The notes beneath the pieces were generated by a model that ran no database searches, was not told where the DNA came from, and worked only from the letters and a program-made list of their open reading frames with translations. DNA of 64,000 bases from Aquimarina atlantica (GTDB lineage: Bacteria > Bacteroidota > Bacteroidia > Flavobacteriales > Flavobacteriaceae). The position numbers and the translations under genes are program-made. Positions 25,783 through 34,444 of the stretch are shown piece after piece. Location of the stretch: the NCBI RefSeq assembly GCF_000626715.1, contig NZ_AQRA01000001.1, positions 744,001-808,000 on the forward strand, read 5' to 3'. How positions within the stretch are numbered: the first letter of the stretch is position 1; each line of letters opens with the position of its first letter.

Positions 25783-26937
25783 TTAATTCTTAGTTTCTAT
25801 TATTTTTTTCAATCTTTCTATCTGCTTGTAGAAATCATTTTTGTTCAAAACATCTTCTCCTAATTTCAAATATCCTTTTTCATATTGTTTCAAAGCAGTC
25901 CTATAATCCTTTTTTTGTTCTGCTACAGTTGAAAGCATAAAATAACCATCAGCATAATGAGGATAAGTTGCTATACTAAATTTTCCCATTTCTTCAAGTG
26001 CTTCCCAATCTTCACGCTCTTCAATTACCCAATAAATAGTATCAATATCGTCAGTTCTTATACTTAAATTAATATCATATTGGTCTTTTATTTTTTTATA
26101 CTTTTCCTTAAGAAAGGATAATAAGTCTTTTTCAGATTCAATATCTTCATCTGTTATCATAGCAAAATCTTGAAAAACGAATTGTAATGCTAATGGTAAG
26201 CTTCTATTAATTAATGAATAATGTTTTTCTTTTTTAAAATAGTCGAATTTATATTGAGTCTTTTCATTAAATGACTTATTAGCTATAGAGTCATCAAATT
26301 TTCGAATAGTTTTTATGTGATTTACTAAATCAAATTCACTAGTGCTTACGTAGTAAGATAGAAATTTTTGATTACTCCTTAGTTCCATTTTGATTTTTCT
26401 AGAAAGACTCTCTGGAATGTATGGGCTTATAAGTACGAAAGAATTGAAAGCACTACCTTTAAAAAGAAAGAAGTTAGAATAACTTGCAGTTAAGGAATGT
26501 CCTACCAATACCTTGTAATTTCCAATTTTGTATTTATCAGTAAGATAAGGTAGTAATTCTTCATCGATAAATTTTTTAAATTTAATTCCTTTATTTTGCA
26601 ATTCACCTGTCTTAGAATCGTAGTTGCAATCTTGCCATCTAGCAAATTTATTTGAAGAATCTTGATAATTTTGGTCAATTCCAACGATTACTGTTTTAGG
26701 TATTTTTTCAGTAACAAGTAATAATTCAGAATTTCCAATCAAATTATAAAACATATATTCACCGTCAAGAGTTAAAATCAAAGGCAATTTATCTATTTGC
26801 TCATAAGACTTTGGAATATGAATTCTAATAGTCCTTTTTTCATTTAAGATTTTGGATTCAATTGTATCTGTTAAAGTTTGTTGGGCAATGGCTGAGCTAC
26901 TTGCTAATAGGAACAATAAAATATGAATGTTTTTCAT
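25783..26937 (-). CDS. Cassette 10: secreted alpha/beta hydrolase, esterase D/Fes-like
   Basis: A 384-residue protein with signal peptide (1-19, ...AIAQQ). The hydrolase domain has LILTLDGEYMF, VIVGIDQNYQDSS and nucleophile elbow VGHSLTASYS (about 147), as in COG2819 esterases (siderophore/enterobactin-type and related). Residues about 310-375 form TPR-like helices (YADGYFMLSTVAEQKKDYRTAL). It probably acts in the periplasm; substrate unknown. Cassette ends match perfectly (GTTAGGCAAC / GTTGCCTAAC). Confidence 0.82.
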   Translation of the reverse strand: MKNIHILLFLLASSSAIAQQTLTDTIESKILNEKRTIRIHIPKSYEQIDKLPLILTLDGEYMFYNLIGNSELLLVTEKIPKTVIVGIDQNYQDSSNKFARWQDCNYDSKTGELQNKGIKFKKFIDEELLPYLTDKYKIGNYKVLVGHSLTASYSNFFLFKGSAFNSFVLISPYIPESLSRKIKMELRSNQKFLSYYVSTSEFDLVNHIKTIRKFDDSIANKSFNEKTQYKFDYFKKEKHYSLINRSLPLALQFVFQDFAMITDEDIESEKDLLSFLKEKYKKIKDQYDINLSIRTDDIDTIYWVIEEREDWEALEEMGKFSIATYPHYADGYFMLSTVAEQKKDYRTALKQYEKGYLKLGEDVLNKNDFYKQIERLKKIIETKN

Positions 26938-26955
26938 AGTAGTGTTTTAGTGTTG

Positions 26956-27107
26956 CCTAACGGTCTCGTATAACCGTCAGTTACGGGTTTATATGCTTTA
27001 ATTTTCGGTATGGCACTGACTTTAGCAATTCCGAGTGGATTCAGTTTACCCTGAGCGGAGTCGAAGGGTGGTCGAATCTGCCGTAATTGCGGTTATACAT
27101 TGTTGGC
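26956..27107 (-). repeat. attC-like site 11 (family B)
   Basis: Left core CCTAAC, right core GTTGGC; same arms and REP-like insert as site 10. Confidence 0.92.
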
Positions 27108-27112
27108 AAATG

Positions 27113-28096
27113 TTAGTAATATTCAATATTTCTATACTCCGTTATTCTATAGTTCCTATATTTTCTTTTATCATTATAACCATTAAGTGCATTTATAAAA
27201 GCTATTTTTTTTGTCCAATTCCTTTTGGAATCATATTCATAATTAAATTTGGTGTATAATGAATCATTATATGTGTTTATAATACTTAGTATTTCATTTT
27301 TTTTATTGTAACTATATTTCTGATTATCTTCAGTTTCTACAATTTTAGAAGATACTTTGCCATTTACAATATTTATTGTTTTTGTTAAATCATCCTTTAT
27401 GCTACAAAAATTATCATATTTTAAATTTTCTATAATTGCATTTTTAGTTTTTACTCTTGTTTTCATAAAGCATAATTCATTTTTCATGAAATTTGTTTGC
27501 TTTAAAATGGTGTCCCCAGAATTATAAATGTAGTTTGAGACTCCTATCTTTTCCCATTTATCTTTTTTGAGTGTTAGTAATTCTTTTTTGTAAGGTTTTT
27601 CATTTTCTAAGAAAATTTTATTGTGTTTTACAAGAAGCCATTCATTTTTATAAGAGATATAACGATAAAATTTTATTTCTTGAAAATTTCTATTTTGTTT
27701 AAAAATAATTTTCTGTTGTACTGTTTCTTCATCATTAGATGAGGATGATATAACAATATTTTTAAGACTTTTGTCATCATAATAGGTATACCTATATTTC
27801 ATGGTTGAATATCTAGGACCATATATATATTCTTTAATTGTTCCATTTTGATTAAAGTAGAGTTTTCTTACTATAACATCAGTGTTATAGTGCTCATTTA
27901 CTTGTCTTACTAAAATACTTTTAACTTTTCCTTTGAGGTTTAGGTTATTTATCGATATAGTTAAAGGTGGATATGGTGTATCGAAAGAAAATTCATCAAT
28001 AAAATTAAACTTATAGTTGTCGATACTCTCTTTTTCTTGTGATTTTGCACAATTAATAAGAATAAATGTAAATAATATAAAAGTTATTTTTTTCAT
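27113..28096 (-). CDS. Cassette 11: lipoprotein, MORN/YD-like antitoxin-type repeats
   Basis: A 327-residue lipoprotein (signal ILFTFILINCAKS). The body has repeated short beta-hairpins such as VIVRKLYFNQNGTIKEYIYG, YRYTYYDDKSLKNIVIS and YSYNKKNEILSIINTYN, like the YD/toxin-antitoxin 'wdpp'-type extracellular repeats common in Flavobacteria. Function unknown. Cassette ends match partly (GTTGGCAAAT / ATTTGTTAAC). Confidence 0.65.
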   Translation of the reverse strand: MKKITFILFTFILINCAKSQEKESIDNYKFNFIDEFSFDTPYPPLTISINNLNLKGKVKSILVRQVNEHYNTDVIVRKLYFNQNGTIKEYIYGPRYSTMKYRYTYYDDKSLKNIVISSSSNDEETVQQKIIFKQNRNFQEIKFYRYISYKNEWLLVKHNKIFLENEKPYKKELLTLKKDKWEKIGVSNYIYNSGDTILKQTNFMKNELCFMKTRVKTKNAIIENLKYDNFCSIKDDLTKTINIVNGKVSSKIVETEDNQKYSYNKKNEILSIINTYNDSLYTKFNYEYDSKRNWTKKIAFINALNGYNDKRKYRNYRITEYRNIEYY

Positions 28097-28115
28097 TATT
28101 CAGTTTTAATATTTG

Positions 28116-28181
28116 TTAACGTTCCGGCTAAAAAGCGTTGCTGTCCCGCAGGGGAGCTATGATTTTTTAGCCATTGTTAAG
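28116..28181 (-). repeat. attC-like site 12 (short, singleton)
   Basis: Left core GTTAAC, right core GTTAAG; arms GGCTAAAAAGC / TTTTTTAGCC around CCCGCAGGGG. Confidence 0.85.
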
Positions 28182-28922
28182 TGTATTTTTTATTTGGTTG
28201 TCTATTGTTTCTGAATTAGTATATAAGAACTGATAAGTCTTTTTCATTACTAATTCTTCCATTTCTTCAATTTTGTTATCAATCCGAACATATTCTTCTG
28301 AGGATTTCAATTGGTTTCTCAGCTCGATATATTTCTGTAAATTCTCCTTGTCGTTTTCCTGATTGAATTTATCCATAATAACTTTTAGACACTGTAAGTC
28401 CTTGGCAAATTCATTCAATTCGAGTTTGTAATCGAGAATTCTTATTACTTCTTTCGTTATGGTTTGTTCTACAGAAACGCCTTCATAATCAAAGTATGCA
28501 TACCACTGCCAAATAATTAAAATGTCTCTAATTAGTTCTGGCAATTGTTGAAACCCTTTTTCATTAATCCACCCACCATATTTCACATCTGAACCCAAAC
28601 ATTTTGATATATACAGCCAAAAATTCGCTAATACTTGTTCCTCTTTCTTTGAAGACTTAAGAATTTTTTCAACATCCGTTGTGTTTCTTTCCCTATGCAG
28701 AGATAAAGCTTTGGAAAATTCAAATTTAACATATTGCAATAGCTCGCTCGCTTCTTCTGGCTTAACAGAAATCTTTTCTGCCAAAGTATTTACCTGATTC
28801 ATTTTCCATATAGACTCAGCTTCTTGAATATCATATTTTGTTCTTTCAAGTAGCTTTTGAGCTGTTGTCAATCCAACAGGGATTCTATTTCGAAGTTCTA
28901 GTATGGATTCTTTGTTCTTCAA
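28167..28922 (-). CDS. Cassette 12: protein with EF-Ts/UBA-like N-terminus, unknown
   Basis: A 251-residue cytosolic helical protein. Residues 7-39 (ILELRNRIPVGLTTAQKLLERT...) closely follow the UBA-like TS-N domain of elongation factor Ts. The rest, including a coiled-coil-like tail, is unassigned. The last residues (TLNNG) and stop codon lie inside the attC. Cassette ends match (GTTAAGTGTA / TACACTTAAC). Confidence 0.65.
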   Translation of the reverse strand: MKNKESILELRNRIPVGLTTAQKLLERTKYDIQEAESIWKMNQVNTLAEKISVKPEEASELLQYVKFEFSKALSLHRERNTTDVEKILKSSKKEEQVLANFWLYISKCLGSDVKYGGWINEKGFQQLPELIRDILIIWQWYAYFDYEGVSVEQTITKEVIRILDYKLELNEFAKDLQCLKVIMDKFNQENDKENLQKYIELRNQLKSSEEYVRIDNKIEEMEELVMKKTYQFLYTNSETIDNQIKNTLNNG

Positions 28923-28934
28923 TTTTCAATTACA

Positions 28935-29086
28935 CTTAACGGTCTCGTATAACCATCAGTTGCGGGTTTATATGCGTTAATATTCGGTTTGACACTGGCG
29001 TTAGGAATTCCGAGTGGATTCAGTTTACCCTGAGCGGAGTCGAAGGGTGGTCGAATCCGCCGTAATTGCGGTTATATATTGTTGGC
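28935..29086 (-). repeat. attC-like site 13 (family B)
   Basis: Left core CTTAAC, right core GTTGGC; same body and REP-like insert as sites 10 and 11. Confidence 0.92.
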
Positions 29087-29087
29087 A

Positions 29088-29531
29088 TTAGTTTTTATTC
29101 TTCATTTTCATTTGGTAAAGGTCAAAACCTTTTGCCCAAAAATCCTTTTCAACCTTTTCTAATTCAAATCCCATTTTTTCGTAAAACTTAAATACGAGTT
29201 GAGTTGTTCTGACAATTATAAATTCAATCTTTGGGTTTCTATTCAAATGATTAATTCTGTATTGAGTCAATTTTTTTCCTATTCCATTTCCTTGAGACTT
29301 TGGGTCAATCATATCCCAAGAAATTCGAGCCAGTTTTTGTTCCGTAAAGTAGTTTATTCCTCCAGCTCCGATAATTTCAGAATTTTCTTCATAAACAAAA
29401 TAATCCTCTATTTCATTTTCGAGATAGTTTTCAAAATCATTTTCCTCCGAAGTGTCAAAATATTCAGGTGTATTTTTCCTTAATAATTCAATTATTTTCG
29501 GTTTGTCTTTATTCGAATATTCTCTAATCAT
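29088..29531 (-). CDS. Cassette 13: GNAT N-acetyltransferase
   Basis: A 147-residue single-domain GNAT: motif C/D IIGAGGINYF, acetyl-CoA-binding motif A ISWDMIDPKSQGNGIGKKL (Q/G-x-G-x-G) and motif B VFKFYEKMGFELEK. Acyl acceptor unknown. Cassette ends match (GTTGGCATTA / TAATGCCAAC). Confidence 0.87.
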   Translation of the reverse strand: MIREYSNKDKPKIIELLRKNTPEYFDTSEENDFENYLENEIEDYFVYEENSEIIGAGGINYFTEQKLARISWDMIDPKSQGNGIGKKLTQYRINHLNRNPKIEFIIVRTTQLVFKFYEKMGFELEKVEKDFWAKGFDLYQMKMKNKN

Positions 29532-29562
29532 TCTCGTTTATTGTGATTTTTATCAAATTAAT

Positions 29563-29757
29563 GCCAACGGGCTTGTGTATGAAACGTAGCTTGCAAAAAA
29601 ACACTAACTTTTCAGATTAACACAGAGCCGAATTTTTATATTTTGTTTTTAATTTTTCTCTTTTTAAAAGCCAAATTAAAAATTTGGCGGACTCTCTAAA
29701 TATATACAAACCTTTCGGTTAAGCACTTATTAGCTATGTTTTATACACCGTGTTGGC
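29563..29757 (-). repeat. attC-like site 14 (singleton, 195 bp)
   Basis: Left core GCCAAC, right core GTTGGC; arms GTGTATGAAACGTAGC / GCTATGTTTTATACAC with two G.T pairs. It is followed directly by a truncated second site. Confidence 0.88.
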
Positions 29758-29834
29758 AGCATTGCGCCTTCATAAATATACAACAACCATTGGATTGATT
29801 ACTTTGCTGCTATGATCACATATATGTTGTTGTA
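29758..29834 (-). repeat. Truncated attC-like site 14b (family A right half)
   Basis: Begins AGCATTGCGCCTTCATAAATATAC and ends GTTGTA, exactly the right half of family A. Its left arm and any gene between it and site 14 are gone, which marks a deletion junction at 29757/29758. Confidence 0.85.
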
Positions 29835-29851
29835 GCTAGTTTTACTCTTTT

Positions 29852-30343
29852 TTAGTATGATGCTCCAGATTTACTTACACCATATTCATCAGGAACATAT
29901 AGGTGAAACGTATTTTGTTCGTTACAAAAGTCTGGTTCCAAAATTATTGATATGTTTTCACCAGTATTATCTGTCAAAATCTCTTTAAGTTCGTCAATAT
30001 TCTCAACGGTATTCCATTCCGAACTACCATTTTTTCGATATTCTTTGTAAGTATTATTTATAATTAATAATTCAGGTTCAAAATTGTCTTTGATTTGAGA
30101 TTCCGTTATGGTTCTTATAAAATCCTCAGTTACTAATCCACTATTTAATTGATTAATCGATTTGAATACGGTTATTGAGTCACTCGCATTACTTTCAGCA
30201 ATAAGTTCACCTAATTCATTCGGATTTTCCAGAAAAAAGTAATTCCGATTATTTCCAGAATTTGGTATTCGAACTAATACTAAAACTTTATTGTTGCCTT
30301 TTAGCAATTCAGTTACATATTTTATAAAGTCATTTTTTGTCAT
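29852..30343 (-). CDS. Cassette 14: hypothetical protein
   Basis: A 163-residue acidic protein, no signal, no family recognised. Two similar halves may exist (YVTELLKGNNKVLVLV and ELKEILTDNTGENISIIL). Cassette ends match (GTTGTAGCTA / TAGCTACAAC). Confidence 0.65.
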   Translation of the reverse strand: MTKNDFIKYVTELLKGNNKVLVLVRIPNSGNNRNYFFLENPNELGELIAESNASDSITVFKSINQLNSGLVTEDFIRTITESQIKDNFEPELLIINNTYKEYRKNGSSEWNTVENIDELKEILTDNTGENISIILEPDFCNEQNTFHLYVPDEYGVSKSGASY

Positions 30344-30366
30344 TTACAGACTTTGATTTAATTAGC

Positions 30367-30499
30367 TACAACGGTCTCGTATAACCGTCAGTTACGGGTT
30401 AAATTAGCGATTATTTTCGGATTAAGCACAGACCTTAGCAATTCCGAGTGGATTCGGACGTAGTCGAATCCGCCGTAATTGCGGTTATACATTGTTGTA
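30367..30499 (-). repeat. attC-like site 15 (family B without REP insert)
   Basis: Left core TACAAC, right core GTTGTA; same arms as site 10 but a shorter interior lacking the REP-like segment. Confidence 0.92.
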
Positions 30500-30504
30500 C
30501 TGCG

Positions 30505-31116
30505 TTATTTTTTGTCAAATTCATTTATCAGATTATGTAACTTGTCATTTTCAGGAACTCTTTCAATCCATTTTCTGGCTGATATTCCGTGATTGTTTAT
30601 TTTGTCCAATTCAGCTCCACGATTCAAGAGTTCTTTAATAATCTCAAATCTTAATTGGTTGACCTCTTTTTGTTCTTCTCGCCAAGTCAGTCCATATTCT
30701 CGAATTGCAGTAAATATTGGACTATTTCCGTGTTTATCCTCAACAATATTTATGTCTGGATTCCCTTTTCTTAATAATAGTAATGATGTTTTCGAAAGAT
30801 TATGGTAAGCAAGAGCGATATGTAAAGCATTAAATCCATTATCGTTTTTCCAATTCACGTCAGCTTTTAGGTCAATTAAATAATCAATTAATTCTATTTG
30901 TTCATTTGAATCTTGAAATTCAGAAGAGCAGTTTACTGCATTAATAAGAATTGAGTTCGAGTTAGATGAATCCAAGTAATCGTTTATTTCGATTTTTTCT
31001 TTTTGAATTAATTCAACCACTTTTTGTTTGTCCGGTTCGTAAAGCGCTCTAAAAAGCTCAGTTCCGAAATCCTTTTCAGATTTATTTGAAGAAAACAAAC
31101 TTTTGAATAAACTCAT
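30505..31116 (-). CDS. Cassette 15: ankyrin-repeat protein
   Basis: A 203-residue cytosolic protein with about four ankyrin repeats: DPDKQKVVELIQKEKIEIN-like first repeat, SNSILINAVNCS, NGFNALHIALAYHNLSKTSLLL and HGNSPIFTAIREYG, then LLNRGAELDKINNHGISARKW. Probably a protein-binding scaffold. Cassette ends match (GTTGTACTGC / GCAGTACAAC). Confidence 0.85.
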   Translation of the reverse strand: MSLFKSLFSSNKSEKDFGTELFRALYEPDKQKVVELIQKEKIEINDYLDSSNSNSILINAVNCSSEFQDSNEQIELIDYLIDLKADVNWKNDNGFNALHIALAYHNLSKTSLLLLRKGNPDINIVEDKHGNSPIFTAIREYGLTWREEQKEVNQLRFEIIKELLNRGAELDKINNHGISARKWIERVPENDKLHNLINEFDKK

Positions 31117-31141
31117 AGATTATAGATTGGTTTTAATGCAG

Positions 31142-31310
31142 TACAACGTTTAATATATGTGTCGTAGCAAGGCAAAATGTTACCCTGTTTTTCGGTTTTT
31201 CTGCGCATTGATTGCAAACTTTTCCTTTTTGCAAGCATTGCGTGTTACCAAAATTACAAAGACCTTTCGATTTGTCACGTAATTGCTATGATCACATATA
31301 TATTGTTGTA
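31142..31310 (-). repeat. attC-like site 16 (family A)
   Basis: Left core TACAAC, right core GTTGTA; arms TATATGTGTCGTAGCA / TTGCTATGATCACATATA with one extra base in the gene-side arm and a G.T pair. Confidence 0.93.
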
Positions 31311-31316
31311 CAACGT

Positions 31317-31784
31317 TTATTTTTCAAAATTATCTCCGTCAAAATATAAGGTTGGATTGTCTAGTTCTTTCCAAGCCTTTTCGCTAAACCCTCCACAATA
31401 GTACAGTTCAGATTTAAAGCAATCCTCAGAACTAGGGGCCAAATTTAAAGTTTCGTAATCATATGTGTTTTGCCCTAAATACATATCCGCTATTATCAAA
31501 TTCTTATTTTTTGGAGTCCCCTCAACAAAGAATTTTAGATCCCATTCAAGTGATATTATTTCAACTTCTAAAGTGCTTTTCGTTTTTATATTTTCAATAG
31601 TAATATTTTTTGTCACCATTGGATCAATTCCGAAAACAAGATGGGGATTATAAACAATATTCACCTTGATATTTGCATCAAGGTAAGAAGTCGCTCTTGT
31701 CTTCCATAAGAATTCTCTACATAAGATAATCACGATAAAAAAGGTTAAGACTGTAATTACTTTTCGTTTTGTGAAATATCTCAT
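31317..31784 (-). CDS. Cassette 16: membrane-anchored hypothetical protein
   Basis: About 155 residues from ATG 31784 (MRYFTKRKVITVLTFFIVII), one N-terminal TM anchor then a beta-rich extracytoplasmic domain. The longer open frame upstream is attC sequence. No family recognised. Cassette ends match (GTTGTAC / GTACAAC). Confidence 0.65.
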   Translation of the reverse strand: MRYFTKRKVITVLTFFIVIILCREFLWKTRATSYLDANIKVNIVYNPHLVFGIDPMVTKNITIENIKTKSTLEVEIISLEWDLKFFVEGTPKNKNLIIADMYLGQNTYDYETLNLAPSSEDCFKSELYYCGGFSEKAWKELDNPTLYFDGDNFEK

Positions 31785-31797
31785 TTTGTTAATGTAG

Positions 31798-31863
31798 TAC
31801 AACGTCTCTTGTATGTTGCGTTTGCCTGCCGAAGGCGGCATCTGCAATATACAAATTGTTGTG
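31798..31863 (-). repeat. attC-like site 17 (family D)
   Basis: Left core TACAAC, right core GTTGTG; CTCTTGTATGTTGCG arm and GCCGAAGGCGGC tip. Confidence 0.9.
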
Positions 31864-31878
31864 TGCTTTACTATTTGT

Positions 31879-32973
31879 TCAGTATAATCTTAATGCGTTA
31901 CTCGAGCCTGGTATTATGCCGTTATCGTTCATTTGTTTTATTAATTCTGCCAATTGAATTAATTCCATTTGTTCGTTAAAAGATTCTCCGTTTCTGTTTA
32001 TAATTTCTCCGCCTAATCTTTTTTGGCAATACTTTATAGAATTCACTAAAACTCTGTAAACATTAATTGGATCTGCACTTCTTGGAATAGAAAATTCAAA
32101 AACTAAATTAGTTGGATTCATTTTTCCTTTTTTGATTTGTTCAGGAAGAAAATAACCTGGTTCAGTTGAAGTCCAAACGCTAAAATGTTGGTCAGATGCA
32201 TAGTCCGAACTATTGTTCCAATGAAATAAATCTCCATCCCCCCATTTCAGACCTAAACTTTGTAAGACATCCCAAACTTCTTTACCATTATATCCGTTCT
32301 CGCTTTGAAGTCCAATAAGAATATCTTTGTCAAATAACTTATTTAGTTCAACTAGTTTTTTACTTTTTTCAATTGCAGATTCTTTTGATTCAGTTTCTTT
32401 AATTTCAAAAGTTAATGAATGACTTTTCAGTCTTTTCTTTAATTCAATAATATACCTTTCCAATTTCTCTATGTCGTAGTTTGGATTTTCATCATTGAAA
32501 ACGTCAAGAAGACCAATAGCAACTTGGATTTGGGTGTATGTTTCAGGTGTTCCACCAGCAAGAGCATATGTCCATTTATCATCTTCTGGAGAATGTCCAA
32601 ATATTGTTGAAGAAAAATTGGTTCGCCATTCGTAATCGAACAACTCATAAAGTTTTTTCTGTTGAATTATTGTTCCGTCTGGAATTACTAGTTCGATAAT
32701 CCATTCTCTACTTGGTTCAGCTTTATATTCATCTTTTTCCTCCTTGTTCTCAATTTTAGGTAATTTAAGCTGACTTTCATCCAATATGTGAGACATATCT
32801 TCTGATGATTTATTGAGACCAAGTTTTTCAATTCTGTCAGCACTTTGTGAAGCTGTAGTTATGAAAAAATCATCTTGGTTTAATTCAGAATTTGAATTTT
32901 TGGTCAAAAAGAAAATCACTCCAATTATTATTATTATTATTATTCCGATTATTATATATGTTATTTTATTCAT
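31879..32973 (-). CDS. Cassette 17: ZipA-like protein, N-terminal TM plus FtsZ-binding-type domain
   Basis: About 364 residues from ATG 32973 (MNKITYIIIGIIIII); upstream frame is attC. One N-terminal TM, a linker, then residues about 100-250 of unknown fold. The C-terminal part resembles the ZipA FtsZ-binding domain: NGKEVWDVLQSLGLKWGDGDLFHW, HFSVWTSTEPGYFLPEQI, LVFEFSIPRSADPINVYRVLV and a final helix QLAELIKQMNDNGI. ZipA tethers FtsZ in gamma-proteobacteria. Here it could bind FtsZ or be a decoy. Assignment is by pattern only. Confidence 0.5.
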   Translation of the reverse strand: MNKITYIIIGIIIIIIIGVIFFLTKNSNSELNQDDFFITTASQSADRIEKLGLNKSSEDMSHILDESQLKLPKIENKEEKDEYKAEPSREWIIELVIPDGTIIQQKKLYELFDYEWRTNFSSTIFGHSPEDDKWTYALAGGTPETYTQIQVAIGLLDVFNDENPNYDIEKLERYIIELKKRLKSHSLTFEIKETESKESAIEKSKKLVELNKLFDKDILIGLQSENGYNGKEVWDVLQSLGLKWGDGDLFHWNNSSDYASDQHFSVWTSTEPGYFLPEQIKKGKMNPTNLVFEFSIPRSADPINVYRVLVNSIKYCQKRLGGEIINRNGESFNEQMELIQLAELIKQMNDNGIIPGSSNALRLY

Positions 32974-33000
32974 TTCGTTCGAGAGCTTCTCGGTATTGCA

Positions 33001-33067
33001 CACAACGGTAAATATAACAAACGTTGTTATCCCAAAGGGCAACTATGTTTTGTTATATAGTGTTATC
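33001..33067 (-). repeat. attC-like site 18 (family E, short)
   Basis: Left core CACAAC, right core GTTATC; TATAACAAACGTTG arm shared with site 24. Confidence 0.88.
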
Positions 33068-33073
33068 TACTTT

Positions 33074-33661
33074 TTATTTTGCTATAAATTTATCCACTTT
33101 AATTATATCTTCTTTTCGTAGTCCCCAAAAAGTAGCTTGAATTTTCTTTTCTTTAAAAGGCAGAGTATAAAATTCTAAGTCAAAATTCATATCGAAAATC
33201 TTTTCCCAACTCTTCTCAATTAGATTTTTCTCCGTTTTTGATAATTCCTCATACTCAGTATTACCATATTTTTTTTCAAATTCATTAGCTTCTACTTCAG
33301 AGTCTGCTATATAATCTTTATAACTAAGTGGCCAATGCCATAAAACGAAATCTGATAACAAAATATCTTTCTGTTCCTTCTCGATTTCTATTCGATATCC
33401 AACAGTTCCTTTTGGCAAAAGTCCAGATTTTCTTAAGTCAGGTTTTCTTTTGTTCGAATCAAAATGCTGATACCAAGCCCACACAGGAAATTGAGTTCTC
33501 TTTTCCGGTTTACCAATGCGATTACTCATTTGACTTTTCATCCATTCGTATCCAGCTTTAAAATCTGATTCAACAAATTCCTCTTTTGGAATTAAAACTC
33601 CATTTTCATTTAGTTCATTCCATCCAATTTCATTTTGTATAGTCCAGAGTTTAATTTTCAT
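33074..33661 (-). CDS. Cassette 18: DUF3841-family protein
   Basis: A 195-residue cytosolic protein matching DUF3841: MKIKLWTIQ, AYEWMKSQM-like GYEWMKSQM, FPVWAWYQHF, LLSDFVLWHWPL and a C-terminal QATFWGLRKEDI. Family function unknown. Cassette ends match (GTTATCTAC / GTAGATAAC). Confidence 0.82.
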   Translation of the reverse strand: MKIKLWTIQNEIGWNELNENGVLIPKEEFVESDFKAGYEWMKSQMSNRIGKPEKRTQFPVWAWYQHFDSNKRKPDLRKSGLLPKGTVGYRIEIEKEQKDILLSDFVLWHWPLSYKDYIADSEVEANEFEKKYGNTEYEELSKTEKNLIEKSWEKIFDMNFDLEFYTLPFKEKKIQATFWGLRKEDIIKVDKFIAK

Positions 33662-33673
33662 TTAGGAATTGTA

Positions 33674-33841
33674 GATAACGTTTAATATATGTGTTGTAGC
33701 AGAGCAAAATGTTACCTTGCTTTTCGGTTTTTCTGCGCATTGGTTGCTAACTTTTCCTTTTGCAAGCACTGCGCCTTACCAAAAATACAACAACTATTCG
33801 ATAGATCACTTAGCTGCTATGAACACATATATAGTGTTACC
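33674..33841 (-). repeat. attC-like site 19 (family A)
   Basis: Left core GATAAC, right core GTTACC. Nearly identical to site 20 over its full length. Confidence 0.93.
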
Positions 33842-33871
33842 AAATCGTTTTTTCTTTTTACTTGTCAGAAA

Positions 33872-34231
33872 TCAATTTAAGAAGTTCCATTTTTCAGGGA
33901 GATATTTCTTCCACCCTCTATCATAAGTATTCCAATACAATAAATCGTTATTATTCCAGAAAACATATATAATTTCCCCAATTTTAAACGGTTTACTTGA
34001 ACTATCAGCATAACGTAATTTTCTAATCACGTAATCTTCATTTTCTAAGTGAATTTTTACATAAGGGTAATTCAGTAGCGTATAGTCATTCCGCATGGGT
34101 CCTTTTTCTCTTATATATTTAACAATCTCCGCCTCAATTTTTAAAGCATTAGATCTTAATTTAATAAATTGGGTTTTTGTATAAATCATGTAAATTAAGA
34201 TTCCAATAATTACAATATTCCAAATTTCCAT
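33872..34231 (-). CDS. Cassette 19: DUF3592-like membrane protein, copy 1
   Basis: A 119-residue protein with an N-terminal TM (WNIVIIGILIYMIY) and a small beta domain (NALKIEAEIVKYIREKG, YTLLNYPYVKIHLENEDY, KIGEIIYVFWNNND) that resembles DUF3592-type proteins. Copy 2 lies immediately to the right and differs by a few residues and a two-residue indel. Cassette ends match (GTTACCAAA / TTTGGTAAC). Confidence 0.72.
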   Translation of the reverse strand: MEIWNIVIIGILIYMIYTKTQFIKLRSNALKIEAEIVKYIREKGPMRNDYTLLNYPYVKIHLENEDYVIRKLRYADSSSKPFKIGEIIYVFWNNNDLLYWNTYDRGWKKYLPEKWNFLN

Positions 34232-34246
34232 TTATTTGCAATGTTT

Positions 34247-34414
34247 GGTAACGTTTAATATATGTGTCGTAGCAGAGCAAAATGTTACCTTGCTTTTCGG
34301 TTTTTCTGCGCATTGGTTGCTAACTTTTCCTTTTGCAAGCACTGCGCCTTACCAAAAATACAACAACTATTCGATAGATCACTTAGCTGCTATGAACACA
34401 TATATAGTGTTACC
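34247..34414 (-). repeat. attC-like site 20 (family A)
   Basis: Left core GGTAAC, right core GTTACC; duplicate of site 19 (differs near the left core and at GTTG versus GTCG). Confidence 0.93.
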
Positions 34415-34444
34415 AAATCGTTTTTTCTTTTTACTTGTCAGAAA

